NCBI GenBank assembly: GCA_963617205.1
Contig: CAVEOA010000002.1
Location: forward strand, 62,001-126,000
Direction: 5' to 3'
Length of the DNA stretch: 64,000 nucleotides
From: UBA11524 sp963617205
GTDB lineage: Bacteria > Bacillota > Clostridia > Christensenellales > Aristaeellaceae
Part shown: positions 57,487 to 64,000 of the stretch, in pieces
Position numbering within the stretch: the first letter of the stretch is position 1
How the letters are laid out: every line of letters starts with the position of its first letter
Made by a program: the position numbers and the translations under genes
Notes under the pieces: model-generated
Databases searched by the model: none
Told to the model about the DNA's origin: nothing
Seen by the model: only the letters and a program-made list of their open reading frames with translations

Positions 57487-58962
57487 TTAAATAATGCTCT
57501 CGCCGCGCAGACCCTTGGAGATACCGTTCGCACCGAAGAGCAGCACGATACCGACAAGGCTCTTGAACACGCCGACAACTGTCGACAGCGGAATCAGACC
57601 GCTCTTAATACCGCTGTTGTACACGTAAAGGTCAAGCACCTCAATGACGTTGTGGTTGATCGGATTTTCAAAGACGAGGTACTGCTCCATGCCGTTGGAG
57701 AGGATGCCTGCAACGGACATCAGCAGCATGACCATGTACGTCGGCATCAGACCGGGGATGGTGATGTGCCGGATGCACTGGAAGCGGTTCGCGCCGTCGA
57801 CCTTCGCCGCTTCGTACAGCTGCTGGTCGATACCCGCGATGCCCGCAATGTAGACGATGGCGCTCCAGCCAAGTCCCTTCCATGTGCCCCAGAGGAGCAT
57901 CTTCAGCCAGATGTGGTCGCCGTTGGCGAGGTAGTCCGTCGTCGCTGTCACGCCCATGACGTTGCGCAGGAAGGAGTTAATGAAGCCGTCAGTAGAGAAG
58001 ATGGCAAAGGCGATGGCGTACACCAGAACCCACGAAATGAAGTTCGGGATGGTCGTCAGCGTCTGCACCACGCGCTGGAACTTCGTCGAACGCACCTCAG
58101 CCAGCAGCACGGCGAAGGCAATCGGCAGCCAGCTGGTCAGGATGCCCAAGCCGGACATGATCAGCGTGTTGCGGAGCACGCGAATCAGGTCGCTGCGCGT
58201 TGCCGCATTGGAGAAGAGGTAGGAGAACCAGTAGAAGCCCACGAAGTTCTCCGAGGACAGCTCGCCGCCGACCTTGTAGTCGAAGAAGGCGAAACGCCAG
58301 CCGTACAGGGGCAGGTAGCAGAAGATGACCGTCATCACCAGCACAGGCAGGAACATCAGGAACAGACGGAATTTCTCGTCCATCTCCATCTTTGCTTCCA
58401 TGGTCTTCGGGATGGTGATCAGGCTGATGACAGCCAGAACAATCATCAGTGCGCCGAGGATGACCCAGAAGAGCATCGCGCTGTCGCACGAAACAGGATT
58501 CAGCTTGTCAACCTTTTCCAGCGCGTTGATTACGCCCTGAATCCACTTGAGCATGCCGACGCCGCCAACCATCATCGCGCCGCCGACCAGCGGAAGCGCG
58601 GAGCCGAGGCGCTTCATGCGGTGATTTCCCAGCGATACGCACGCGCCTGCCACGCAGACGAGCACGCCGAGCATCACCAGCGCGCAGGCACCCATGATCA
58701 CGGAGAAGTGCCAGTTCTCAATCCAGCCGCTGCGCAGGGCGCGCTTGAAGCCGTCCGTCAGCGTGCTGTAGGAAATGGCCGTCGTGAACAGGGAGGTGTT
58801 GACGTTGATGTTCTCCATCAGCCGACCCGGGTTCACCTCCGGGAAAAAGACCATCAAACCGGCGAGCGCCGCCACAATCCGAAGCACAATCAGGGAAACC
58901 ACGGATTTCTCCTTGCCCTGTGTCGGATTTGCGAGCGCTTTTCCTGTCATTGTCGCTTGCAT
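57487..58962 (-). CDS. ABC transporter permease, LplB type, with long N-terminal membrane extension
   Basis: A 491-residue permease. The C-terminal 295 residues form a normal LplB/YteP subunit: FRLFLMFLPVLVMTVIFCYL then PLYGWRFAFFDYK near residue 200, TLTTIPNFISWVLVYAIAFA near 300, and docking loop QLYEAAKVDGANRFQCIRHI followed by TIPGLMP near 395. The first 195 residues are extra and contain about four hydrophobic helices (near 23-40, 87-110, 120-140 and 162-184). Most LplB proteins are about 300 residues. The extension and permease are in one uninterrupted frame with a GAGGGG ribosome site before the first ATG, so it is not an annotation artefact. Its role is unknown. Confidence 0.9.
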   Translation of the reverse strand: MQATMTGKALANPTQGKEKSVVSLIVLRIVAALAGLMVFFPEVNPGRLMENINVNTSLFTTAISYSTLTDGFKRALRSGWIENWHFSVIMGACALVMLGVLVCVAGACVSLGNHRMKRLGSALPLVGGAMMVGGVGMLKWIQGVINALEKVDKLNPVSCDSAMLFWVILGALMIVLAVISLITIPKTMEAKMEMDEKFRLFLMFLPVLVMTVIFCYLPLYGWRFAFFDYKVGGELSSENFVGFYWFSYLFSNAATRSDLIRVLRNTLIMSGLGILTSWLPIAFAVLLAEVRSTKFQRVVQTLTTIPNFISWVLVYAIAFAIFSTDGFINSFLRNVMGVTATTDYLANGDHIWLKMLLWGTWKGLGWSAIVYIAGIAGIDQQLYEAAKVDGANRFQCIRHITIPGLMPTYMVMLLMSVAGILSNGMEQYLVFENPINHNVIEVLDLYVYNSGIKSGLIPLSTVVGVFKSLVGIVLLFGANGISKGLRGESII

Positions 58963-59042
58963 TTAATCCCCTCATTTCTATGCGTGACGAATCTCTTTTA
59001 TCAGCTCATTGTGCCGCTTCTGATGCGGGAGAAGGGATGCGG

Positions 59043-59133
59043 TCTTGACATGCAAACGCTTCGCTGTCAACCAGTGCTTGCGTGTCAAGACAGTTCCCGG
59101 ACGCACGCTTCAGCTTTCACCGGAGCGTGCGTC
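59043..59133. repeat. Two consecutive inverted repeats upstream of the LplB-like gene
   Basis: TCTTGACATGCAA near 59043 pairs with TTGCGTGTCAAGA ending near 59090 (12 of 13), and GACGCACGCT (59100-59109) pairs perfectly with AGCGTGCGTC (59124-59133). They lie in the 58963-59322 gap, which holds no gene and no clear consensus promoter. Confidence 0.6.
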
Positions 59134-59179
59134 GCGGGCCTTTGTACATTTTGCAGGGATTTCGTACCTGTGGGCACGA

Positions 59180-59287
59180 GCAGGGGCTTTCCGGTCGCCC
59201 CTGCACCCTTCGGATGCATCTGCTTAATGATTGTTCTGTGCGGAAGTGCACCACGGACACGCGCAGGGGCTTTCCGATCGCCCCTGC
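59180..59287. repeat. Two copies of the hairpin-B repeat, inverted relative to the 56-kb array
   Basis: GCAGGGGC/GCCCCTGC at 59180-59187/59197-59204 and again at 59263-59270/59280-59287, with loops TTTCCGGTC-like. The surrounding GCACCCTTCGG is the inverse of the CCGAAGGGTGC seen beside hairpin B at 56340-56371, so these belong to the same family. They lie between the secreted-repeat gene and the LplB-like gene. Confidence 0.85.
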
Positions 59288-59322
59288 ACCCTGCGAGCTT
59301 TTGTTATTCGTGAGAAATCAGC

Positions 59323-61383
59323 TTATTCCGCAGCGGTCAGACCGGTCACGGTGAAGGAGATCACGACCGCGGCATTCGGGGCAGGCACGGTCAGGATGAC
59401 GTCCTCTGCCTTGATGCTGTTGTAGTTGTCCTCAACGACCAGCTTGACGTAGTCGTCGTCGGTCTGCACGACCAGACCGGTCATGGTGCGGCCGTCGCCG
59501 ATCTTGATGGAGGTGTCCGTGATGGTCACGTAGCCTTCCTTCACGAGCTTGGACGGGATGTCCGTCGAAACGCGGAAGAAGAAGAAGCCGGTGTCATCGC
59601 CGAAGCCCTTATCGCCCATGGTCATGGTGCAGGTGTAGGTGCCGTCGCCATTGATGACCGCATCCTCGAAGGTCGCGCCGTAGTCGTCAACCGTGCCGTC
59701 GCTGTTGGTCTTTGCGAGCGTTGCGAAAACGCCGTTGCCTGCATCGCGGCCGTAGGAAGCATCGTCCCAGTCGTTGCGGAAGATGTAGTTCGGGTTAGAC
59801 TGCACGGCGATGTACGCGCCGTAGGTCTGCTTGCGCAGCTCGGCAACCTCATCCTCGGTCAGAGGTTGTTCTTCCGCCACTTCGGGAGCCTTGCCGTAGA
59901 TGTAATCGAAGGTCACTTCCAGGGTCTTGATGGCAGACAGTGCTTCAGCCGTCGCAATCTGTGCCGTCACGCCCTCGAGGTCGCCGTCAGCCCTGCGTGC
60001 CGCTTCCGGAATCGCGGTCACCCATTCGTTCCAGATGTTGGCACGGGTCACAATGCCTTCATCAGAGGTCGTGAAGTCCTTGCCGATTTCGATGTCTTCG
60101 CCGTTGACCTTCACGCTGGTGATGTCGATGAAGTAGCCGGGGAAGCTGGTCTCGCCGTTCGCGATGCCGACCGCCAGGAAGGCGATGCCATCAATCTGAC
60201 CGTTCTCGGTAGAGGTGAAGTCAAGCGACAGGGTGTAGGTGCCGGGACCATCGACGGTCACAGCGTTCGTTTCGACATATTCGCCGGCGTTCCACGCGCT
60301 GTACGCCCAGCTGCTGTCCGCGAACATCAGGAAGGCGGTGTCCGTCACGGGCACGAGCGTGAAGTCAATCTCGTAGGTCTTGACGTCCTCGAAGAGCGCC
60401 GCATCCACGATGGCAGGAGATGCGTCGTCGAGCGACTTGTCCCAGGAGCGGACGGTGTCGTCCGTGGGAACCTCGGCAACCCACGTGTTCATGATGTTCA
60501 TGCGGGTTTCAATCTTGTCATCCGAAGAGGTGTAGCCCTTCGTGAAGGCGATGGACTCACCGTTCAGGCGGATGTCGTTAATCTTGATGGACATGCCGGG
60601 GAAGAGCTTTTCGCCGTTCTTGATGCCCAGCGCGGTGAAGGAAACACCGGAAGCAGCGCCGGTTTCCGTCTCGGTGAAGTCCAGAGCGACCGTGTAATCG
60701 CCAGCGCCGGTGATGGTCGCGTTCGTCGCCTTCACTGCGGAATCGTCCGTGCCCCAGTAGGAGTACGTCCAGCTGCCGTCAGCAAACATGATGTACGCCG
60801 TCGTCTCGCCGTAACGGTAGAGCGTGAAGTCAACCTCGACCGTCTGCACGGATGCGAAGTCGTCCTTGTTCACGGTAATCCAGCTGGTGTCAGCCGTCGA
60901 GCCGTCCCAGGAACGGGCGTCGGACGGGACTTCGGACACCCATTCGTTGTAGATGTTCGAGCGGGTGATCTTGCCGTCGTCAGAGGAGGTGTAGCCCTTC
61001 GTGGCTTCGATGGGCTGACCGTTGACGCGGATCTCGTCCACGCGGATGGTGTAGTTCGGCAGGGCCGTCTCGCCGTCAGCGATGCCGAGCGCCGCAAACG
61101 CAATGCCGCTCGCCGCGCCGTCTGCCGTGCCGGTGAAGTCAAGACCGACCGTGTACTTGCCTTCGCCATTCACAGCCACCTCGGTCACCTTCACGCCTTC
61201 AGCGGGCTCGTTGCCGTCATGCCACCACTGGTACTGCCAGTTGGCATCAGCATACATCAGGTAGGCAACCGGTGCATCCTCCGCATCTGCCACGGGCGAT
61301 TCGACCGCTTCCGCAAACGCAGAAACGCCCAGCAGCATGGTCAGTGCCAGCAGCAGGGCCAGAAACGACTTTGCACGAGTCAT
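59323..61383 (-). CDS. Secreted protein with three tandem domains of about 155 residues
   Basis: A 686-residue secreted protein. The signal peptide is residues 1-25 (MTRAKSFLALLLALTMLLGV then SAFAEA). Three homologous domains follow at about 37-190, 195-350 and 350-500. Each begins with an AYLMYADANW-type strand (AYIMFADGSW, AFLMFADSSW), continues with a GxGxYTVxLDF strand (GKYTVGLDF, GDYTVALDF, GTYTLSLDF), and a GYTSSDDGKITRSNIYNEWV-like segment with conserved Trp. A fourth, diverged copy (from PNYIFRNDWDDASYGRDAG) ends the protein. The all-beta, aromatic-rich pattern is reminiscent of carbohydrate-binding modules of clostridial glycanases, but no enzyme domain is attached. The gene starts from a perfect promoter with operator-like sites and precedes the importer genes, so it may capture the importer's polysaccharide at the cell surface. 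Function is inferred. Confidence 0.8.
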   Translation of the reverse strand: MTRAKSFLALLLALTMLLGVSAFAEAVESPVADAEDAPVAYLMYADANWQYQWWHDGNEPAEGVKVTEVAVNGEGKYTVGLDFTGTADGAASGIAFAALGIADGETALPNYTIRVDEIRVNGQPIEATKGYTSSDDGKITRSNIYNEWVSEVPSDARSWDGSTADTSWITVNKDDFASVQTVEVDFTLYRYGETTAYIMFADGSWTYSYWGTDDSAVKATNATITGAGDYTVALDFTETETGAASGVSFTALGIKNGEKLFPGMSIKINDIRLNGESIAFTKGYTSSDDKIETRMNIMNTWVAEVPTDDTVRSWDKSLDDASPAIVDAALFEDVKTYEIDFTLVPVTDTAFLMFADSSWAYSAWNAGEYVETNAVTVDGPGTYTLSLDFTSTENGQIDGIAFLAVGIANGETSFPGYFIDITSVKVNGEDIEIGKDFTTSDEGIVTRANIWNEWVTAIPEAARRADGDLEGVTAQIATAEALSAIKTLEVTFDYIYGKAPEVAEEQPLTEDEVAELRKQTYGAYIAVQSNPNYIFRNDWDDASYGRDAGNGVFATLAKTNSDGTVDDYGATFEDAVINGDGTYTCTMTMGDKGFGDDTGFFFFRVSTDIPSKLVKEGYVTITDTSIKIGDGRTMTGLVVQTDDDYVKLVVEDNYNSIKAEDVILTVPAPNAAVVISFTVTGLTAAE

Positions 61384-61424
61384 AGGATGTTTTCCTCCTT
61401 AGAAACTGTATTGGTCTTCGTGTT

Positions 61425-61541
61425 CGAGAACGTTTTCGTAGCAACGTAAGATTTACGAAATCGTTTTTGTGTGTATGCGCACGTTCTCTGACATTTCAGA
61501 ACCTCTGGGAATATTATAGCCATTTCGTGCATGTTTGTCAA
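61425..61541 (-). promoter_or_regulatory. Perfect promoter with downstream AACGTT palindrome
   Basis: Minus strand TTGACA (61536-61541), 17 bases, TATAAT (61513-61518). Downstream, CGAGAACGTTTTCG (61425-61438) is a near-perfect palindrome with the AACGTT centre common in LacI-family operators. A weaker look-alike, ACGAAATCGTTTTTGT, is at 61455-61470. The leader is about 125 bases long and has AAGGAGG before the start. Confidence 0.75.
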
Positions 61542-61655
61542 GGTGAAAAAATAACCTTTCCATTTCATTTTCAATTATTCATCGACTTTTTTGTTAAATA
61601 TGTCCGAAATACATCAAATCTTCAATTTGCTTTTCTCAACCGACTTTTTTCGTCA

Positions 61656-61668
61656 GGAACGTTTTCGT
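61656..61668. promoter_or_regulatory. Upstream copy of the AACGTT operator-like site
   Basis: GGAACGTTTTCGT shares the 12-mer GAACGTTTTCGT with 61428-61439. It lies about 115 bases upstream of the -35 box. The pair could support DNA looping by a LacI-type regulator not encoded nearby. The rest of 61542-61700 is AT-rich and holds no gene. Confidence 0.5.
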
Positions 61669-61704
61669 TGGCGCTTTCGGCTTGAAGTTTCCCTTTTTTG
61701 ACAT

Positions 61705-61739
61705 GAAAAGAGGCTGCCTCACGAGGAGACAGCCCCTGC
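61705..61739 (-). terminator. Terminator of the pyruvate:ferredoxin oxidoreductase gene
   Basis: On the minus strand GGCTGTCTC pairs with GAGGCAGCC (around 61711-61734, one G-U pair), followed by TCTTTT. It lies about 45 bases after the stop. Confidence 0.75.
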
Positions 61740-61781
61740 TTGGATTCATTTATTCAGCGTTTTCGCCGATTCTTGCGCAAC

Positions 61782-64000
61782 TCAGTCAGCCTTCACGCCG
61801 GTCAGCGCGTTGAGCAGACGCCAGCGGCGCTTTGCCTCAATCTCGCAGTCCTCACGGAGCTTCGCGCTCGCCTCAGGCGCGGTACGCTGCAGGCTTGCGA
61901 AGCGGCGCTGCTTGAGCAGGAACGCCTGGAAATCGCCCTTGGGCTCTGCGCAGTCGAGCGTCAGCGCTTCCTTGGTCGGGTCGAAGCGGTAGATCGGGAA
62001 GTAGCCGCACTGCACGGCCTCCTTCTCCATCGACTGCGTCTGGCTCATGTCGATGCCGTGAGAGATGCAGGGCGCGTACGCGATAATCAGCGACGGACCG
62101 TTCCATGCCTCCGCCTCGCGCATCGCCTTGAGCAGCTGCGTGGGATTGGCGCCCATCGCAACCTGCGCCACATAGACATGACCATAGGTCATCGCCATCA
62201 TGCCCAGATCCTTCTTGACGCCGGTCTTGCCGCCGGACATCAGCTTGGCGGAAGCGCCCTTCGGCGTGGCCTTGGAAGCCTGTCCGCCGGTGTTGGAGTA
62301 CACCTCGGTATTGAGCACCAGCGCGTTGACGTTCTCGCCGGACGCGAGCACATGGTCAAGTCCGCCGTAGCCGATATCGAATGCCCAGCCGTCGCCGCCG
62401 ATGAGCCACACGCTCTTCTTCGTCATCAGGTCAGCCGACGCCGCGACATCCTTCGCCAGCGCGTTGTCCTTCTCGGCGCACAGCTTGACGAGCGCTTCGC
62501 CGGTGGTTTCGGACAGCTCCGCATCCTCGCGGTTGTCCAGCCATGCCTGACCGGCCTCCGCCAGATCCGGGCACTCGGTCATCAGCGCCTCCACCTTCAC
62601 GGCGAGATCCGCGCGGCGGTGCTTCATCGCGGTATACAGACCGTAGCCGAATTCCGCGTTGTCCTCGAAGAGGCTGTTGCCCCATGCAGGACCCTGACCC
62701 TTGCTGTTGACGGTGTACGGGCAGGACGGCGCGCTGCCGGCATAAATGGAGGAGCAGCCCGTTGCGTTCGCAACCATCAGGCGAGAGCCGAAGAGCTGCG
62801 TCAGGAGCTTGACATACGGCGTTTCGCCGCAGCCCGCGCAGGCGCCGGAGAACTCGAACAGCGGCGTCTTCGCCTGAGAAATCTGCACGGAGGAGGGCTC
62901 AGCCTTCACCTCAGGCAGCGTCAGCGCGAAGTCCCACAGCTTCTGCTCGGCATGCATCTTTTCTGCCGGCTCCATGGCAAGCGCCTTTTCCTTCGCCGGG
63001 CAGACATTCACGCAGCTTGCGCAGCCGGTGCAGTCCATCGGGGAAACCTGCACGCGCAGTGCACGACCCTCGAACGCCTTGCCGTTTGCCTTGCGGACGG
63101 TGAAGCCTTCGGGCAGCTCGGCATCAACCGGCGGATAGAACGTGCGGATGGCGGCATGCGGGCAGACGAGGCTGCACAGACCGCAGCCGATGCACTTCGT
63201 TGCATCCCATGCCGGCACCTGACGGGCAATGCCGCGCTTTTCGAGCTTGCTGGTGCCGACCTCCGCGAAGCCGCGCGCGTCGATGGCGCTGACGGGCAGC
63301 TTGTCGCCCTGCTGCGCGAGAATCTGACGCATGGTGGCGTGTGCCGGATCGGAATTGTCGTCGGGTTCGACCGTCAGGTCAGCCCATTCCGCCGGAACGT
63401 CCATCGGACGGAGCGCCTCACGCGTATGCTCGATGGCGCTGATGTTGTCCGCGACGATCTTGTCGCCCTTGCCGGCGTATGCCTTGCGGGCAGAATTTTC
63501 AAGCAGCTCAACCGTCTCCGCCTCGGGCAGGAAGTCGTTGAGCAGGAAGAAGGACGTCTGCATGACGGTGTTGATGCGTCCGCCCAGACCGCTTGCCGCG
63601 GCGATGGCGTCAGCGTCGATGCACCAGAGCTTGGCGTGCTTCGTGGCAATCGCCTTGCGCAGGCGAGCCGGAATTTCGGTGCCTGCCGGCAGGTTCAGCA
63701 GCACGCGACCGCCTTCCTTCACGCTGTCCGCCACAACCTGCTGGTTCATCAGCGAGGGCTGGTGGCACGCGAGGAAGTCCGCCTGACCGATCAGGTACGG
63801 CGAATGAATCGGGTTGTCGCTCACGCGCAGGTGAGAAACGGTGTAGCCGCCGGACTTCTTGGAGTCATAGGAGAAATACGCCTGAACATGCTTGTCGGTA
63901 TGCTGCGCAATCAGCTTGATGGACGCCTTGTTCGCGCCGACCGTACCGTCGGAGCCCAGACCGTAGAACTTGCAGCGGATCGTGCCGGGGATCTCCAGCG
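61782..64000 (-). CDS. nifJ: Pyruvate:ferredoxin (flavodoxin) oxidoreductase, C-terminal two thirds (5' end cut by window)
   Basis: About 739 residues of an enzyme normally near 1,170 residues that oxidises pyruvate and CoA to acetyl-CoA and CO2 while reducing ferredoxin, the central energy step of anaerobes. The frame continues past the window edge; the first visible segment (RCKFYGLGSDGTVGANKAS) belongs to the third domain. Two 4Fe-4S motifs of the ferredoxin domain are CIGCGLCSLVCPHAAI and CTGCASCVNVCPAKEKAL. The thiamine-diphosphate domain has the proximal-cluster cysteines in GACAGCGETPYVKLL and NATGCSSIY, and the cofactor motif GDGWAFDIGYGGLDHVL then NTEVYSNTGGQASKATP. The C-terminus (RRWRLLNALTGVKAD) is usual. 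It shows an anaerobic host. Confidence 0.97.
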   Translation of the reverse strand, partial: LEIPGTIRCKFYGLGSDGTVGANKASIKLIAQHTDKHVQAYFSYDSKKSGGYTVSHLRVSDNPIHSPYLIGQADFLACHQPSLMNQQVVADSVKEGGRVLLNLPAGTEIPARLRKAIATKHAKLWCIDADAIAAASGLGGRINTVMQTSFFLLNDFLPEAETVELLENSARKAYAGKGDKIVADNISAIEHTREALRPMDVPAEWADLTVEPDDNSDPAHATMRQILAQQGDKLPVSAIDARGFAEVGTSKLEKRGIARQVPAWDATKCIGCGLCSLVCPHAAIRTFYPPVDAELPEGFTVRKANGKAFEGRALRVQVSPMDCTGCASCVNVCPAKEKALAMEPAEKMHAEQKLWDFALTLPEVKAEPSSVQISQAKTPLFEFSGACAGCGETPYVKLLTQLFGSRLMVANATGCSSIYAGSAPSCPYTVNSKGQGPAWGNSLFEDNAEFGYGLYTAMKHRRADLAVKVEALMTECPDLAEAGQAWLDNREDAELSETTGEALVKLCAEKDNALAKDVAASADLMTKKSVWLIGGDGWAFDIGYGGLDHVLASGENVNALVLNTEVYSNTGGQASKATPKGASAKLMSGGKTGVKKDLGMMAMTYGHVYVAQVAMGANPTQLLKAMREAEAWNGPSLIIAYAPCISHGIDMSQTQSMEKEAVQCGYFPIYRFDPTKEALTLDCAEPKGDFQAFLLKQRRFASLQRTAPEASAKLREDCEIEAKRRWRLLNALTGVKAD

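Noticed and set aside
57418..59313. 631-residue plus-strand open frame opposite the LplB-like gene
   Set aside because: It is antisense to a well-supported permease and its translation is a His/Gln/Arg-rich shadow typical of GC-rich reverse frames.
1..64000. tRNA, rRNA or integrated phage genes
   Set aside because: No cloverleaf, rRNA segment, integrase or structural phage gene was seen on either strand.

Overview
The window looks like chromosomal DNA from an anaerobic, GC-rich Gram-positive bacterium of the class Clostridia, probably a gut or rumen glycan degrader. The reasons are strong AAGGAGG-type ribosome binding sites, consensus sigma-A promoters, many Gram-positive ABC sugar importers with secreted binding proteins, a pyruvate:ferredoxin oxidoreductase, a BspA-type surface protein and almost no phage or transposase genes. 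The class is an inference from style and gene content; no rRNA or tRNA gene was seen to fix the taxon.

Layout. (1) 1-5586, plus strand: end of an LplB/LplC-type ABC importer, its binding protein, a 2-hydroxyacid-dehydrogenase-like protein lacking two catalytic residues, a GH88 unsaturated glucuronyl hydrolase and a nitrilase-family amidase; this suggests uptake of lyase-generated uronic-acid oligosaccharides. (2) 5702-8912: a GH36 alpha-galactosidase under its own promoter, a 229-bp inverted-repeat element, and a convergent TetR regulator. (3) 9040-18426, minus strand: an eight-gene operon with a secreted protein of unknown function, a complete Dpp/Opp-type ABC importer, a ChbG/YdjC deacetylase and an alpha/beta hydrolase. 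(4) 18534-25915: a MATE exporter unit divergent from a plus-strand operon (alpha/beta hydrolase, FMN oxidoreductase-like protein, GH3, DUF554, beta-phosphoglucomutase). Two near-identical palindromes, TTAGAAC-N2-GTTCTAA type, sit at the 18426 promoter and between the divergent operons and may be sites for the TetR protein.

(5) 26040-34903: a surface-biology block: membrane protein, phosphodiester glycosidase-like protein, an 807-residue secreted fusion of a beta-helix domain with an esterase, an OmpR-type two-component system and a 981-residue BspA-type leucine-rich-repeat protein. (6) 35179-38262: a three-gene MalEFG-type sugar importer under a perfect consensus promoter, followed by a 420-base non-coding stretch with an elaborate nested inverted repeat, then guaA on the minus strand. 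(7) 40517-46669: a mannan-oligosaccharide operon: cellobiose/mannobiose 2-epimerase, LacI regulator, two GH130 phosphorylases and an SGNH acetyl esterase. Together these turn beta-1,4-mannobiose into mannosyl-glucose and then mannose 1-phosphate plus glucose. No mannanase or dedicated importer lies next to it.

(8) 46670-48830: an AT-richer island with paired operator-like repeats, a coiled-coil protein that may be a broken gene, and a zinc-ribbon/TPR/CFI-box protein of unknown function. (9) 48968-52494, minus strand: LOG-family protein, HAD phosphatase and CtpE-like P-type ATPase in one operon. (10) 52591-53919: a membrane diguanylate cyclase with a 16-bp tandem repeat at its end. (11) 53923-61541, minus strand: a secreted three-repeat protein and an LplBAC-type importer, whose permease and binding-protein genes are separated by a 650-base array of hairpin-forming repeats; related hairpins recur upstream of the permeases. 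(12) 61711-64000: the C-terminal two thirds of pyruvate:ferredoxin oxidoreductase, cut by the window end.

The most unusual items are the hairpin-repeat array inside the ABC operon, the nested inverted repeat with a loop complementary to downstream sequence at 38480-38585, the AT-rich CFI-box island, the catalytically altered dehydrogenase and the beta-helix/esterase fusion.
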